Of a stretch of DNA of 64,000 nt, positions 63,202 through 64,000 are shown one piece after another. The position numbers were made by a program, and so were the translations under genes. The stretch comes from CAZHVS01 sp964536015. GTDB lineage: Bacteria; Bacteroidota; Ignavibacteria; Ignavibacteriales; Ignavibacteriaceae. How positions within the stretch are numbered: the stretch's first letter is position 1; the number at the start of each line of letters is the position of its first letter. Under the pieces are notes generated by a model. That model saw nothing but the letters and a program-made list of their open reading frames with translations. It made no database searches and was not told the DNA's origin. The DNA is taken from positions 1-64,000 of the forward strand of contig CAZHVS010000007.1 in assembly GCA_964536015.1 (NCBI GenBank). The letters are read 5' to 3'.

Positions 63202-64000
63202 ATGAAAAAAATTTTGCGTTATTTGTTTCTGGTAATTGGTTTTACCGGTTTGGTTTTTGCCCAGCAAACCAAACTAAAAAAAATCTCCTTTGTCCCCCAC
63301 TGGAGTCCGCAGGCACAGTTTGCTGGTTATTATGTGGCATTTGAAAAAGGGATTTATAAAAAATATGGAATAGATCTTCAAATTATTACGGGCGGACCTA
63401 AAGTATACTCTTCAAAACTTCTGGAAAACGGTCAGGCTGACTTTGCATCTTTATGGTTAACCAATGCCATTCAACTTAGAGACAAGGGGGTTAAAGTTGT
63501 TAATCTTGCTCAACTAATCAACCGTTCAGCTTTAATGTTGATAACAAAAAAATCTTCTAATATTAAAATGCCTCAGGATATGAATGGGAAAAAAATTGGC
63601 ATCTGGGGAGGAGATTTTGAGATTCAACCGATGGCATTTTTTAAAAAGTTTAATTTGGATGTAAAAGTAATTCACCAAGGAAATTCTATTAATTTATTTT
63701 TTCTTGATGGAATTGATGTTACTACGGCAATGTGGTACAATGAATATCATACAATTATTAATTCGGGAATTAATGAAGATGAGCTTGTAACATTCTTCTT
63801 TTCAGACTATGGATTAAATTTTCCCGAAGAAGGAATTTACTGTCTTGAAAATACTTTGCGAAATGATCCTGAAGTTTGCAAGAATTTTGTTCTTGCCACT
63901 CTTGAGGGCTGGCAATATTCATTTAATAACCTGGAAGAGACTTTACAGATAATTGCTCACTATGTTGCAAAAGCAGCTTTACCTTTTAATTCTGCTCATC
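63202..64000 (+). CDS. NMT1/THI5-like periplasmic substrate-binding protein (partial)
   Basis: The first 266 codons of a gene that runs off the window. A signal peptide (about 1-20, ending FAQ) is followed by an NMT1/THI5-like solute-binding fold: VPHWSPQAQFAGYYVAFEKGIYKKYG, then GGPKVYSSKLLENGQADFAS and GKKIGIWGGDFEIQP. Relatives bind thiamine precursors, nitrate, sulfonates or similar small molecules for ABC import, and some NMT1 domains are fused to sensor kinases. With the hybrid regulator divergently encoded next to it, and the C terminus missing, I cannot tell whether this is a transporter subunit or a sensor. The ATG at 63202 is the only good start. Confidence 0.85.
   Translation, partial: MKKILRYLFLVIGFTGLVFAQQTKLKKISFVPHWSPQAQFAGYYVAFEKGIYKKYGIDLQIITGGPKVYSSKLLENGQADFASLWLTNAIQLRDKGVKVVNLAQLINRSALMLITKKSSNIKMPQDMNGKKIGIWGGDFEIQPMAFFKKFNLDVKVIHQGNSINLFFLDGIDVTTAMWYNEYHTIINSGINEDELVTFFFSDYGLNFPEEGIYCLENTLRNDPEVCKNFVLATLEGWQYSFNNLEETLQIIAHYVAKAALPFNSAH

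Noticed and set aside
1..64000. CRISPR array, prophage, insertion sequence or integrated element
   Set aside because: No spaced direct repeats of CRISPR type, transposase, integrase or phage structural gene was found, and the tRNA 3' ends are not duplicated as attachment sites within the window.

Overview
The window looks like a chromosomal segment of a bacterium in the FCB group, most likely class Ignavibacteria (Chlorobi/Bacteroidota lineage). This rests on an AT-rich composition, two secreted proteins ending in a type IX secretion (T9SS) sorting domain with the NYPNPFNPET motif usual in Ignavibacteria, Bacteroidetes-style TAnnTTTG promoter elements before two genes, and many Y_Y_Y/propeller sensor kinases. 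The assignment is inference; there is no rRNA in the window. I found no insertion sequence, prophage, integrase or CRISPR array, and most of the window reads as ordinary, densely packed chromosome.

Layout. (1) 140-9857, minus strand: one long operon for methylmalonyl-CoA metabolism, in transcription order mutA, mutB, meaB, mce, mmdA, an OadG-type gamma subunit, a biotin carrier and mmdB, closed by a rho-independent terminator at 81-115. Together these interconvert succinyl-CoA and propionyl-CoA and couple decarboxylation to Na+ export. (2) 10040-11203: tRNA-Asn, a GIY-YIG nuclease-like gene and a YebC-family gene. (3) 11245-15543: a cobalamin riboswitch followed by a BtuB-like TonB receptor, a T9SS-sorted beta-propeller and a DUF6580-like membrane protein, ended by a strong terminator. 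This candidate B12-uptake operon lies close to the B12-dependent mutase genes. (4) 15547-18868: HAD phosphatase, ATP-grasp ligase, C39-like peptidase and isochorismatase-type hydrolase. (5) 18881-21451: an MCE-type lipid ABC transporter. (6) 21542-24889: YraN and RNase HII, a UbiA prenyltransferase, and on the opposite strand a ferredoxin and a geranylgeranyl-reductase-like flavoprotein. The last three suggest an isoprenoid lipid or quinone side-chain pathway.

(7) 24904-37483: a secreted thioredoxin-like protein, a small repeat protein, the AmmeMemoRadiSam radical SAM enzyme, a T9SS-sorted M1 peptidase, a GHL10 glycoside hydrolase, an anion transporter, YitT, a DUF2314 lipoprotein, an M19 dipeptidase, SthA and a DUF1611 protein. 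(8) 37600-43303: a DUF5916 outer-membrane protein and an M16 peptidase. (9) 43569-52862: a LytS/LytTR pair facing a four-gene minus-strand run of MFS transporter, U32 peptidase and two signalling proteins. (10) 52984-57345: a giant acyl-CoA dehydratase activase-like protein, followed by tRNA-Ser. (11) 57558-64000: a membrane protein of unknown function, a 1491-residue hybrid two-component regulator carrying an unusual domain inserted in its sensor propeller, and the start of an NMT1/THI5-like substrate-binding protein cut by the window end.

The most interesting regions are the B12 operon with its T9SS-sorted propeller and uncharacterised permease candidate, the inserted domain in the hybrid regulator beside an NMT1-like gene, the prenyltransferase/ferredoxin/reductase trio, and a small membrane-anchored repeat protein beside AmrS.
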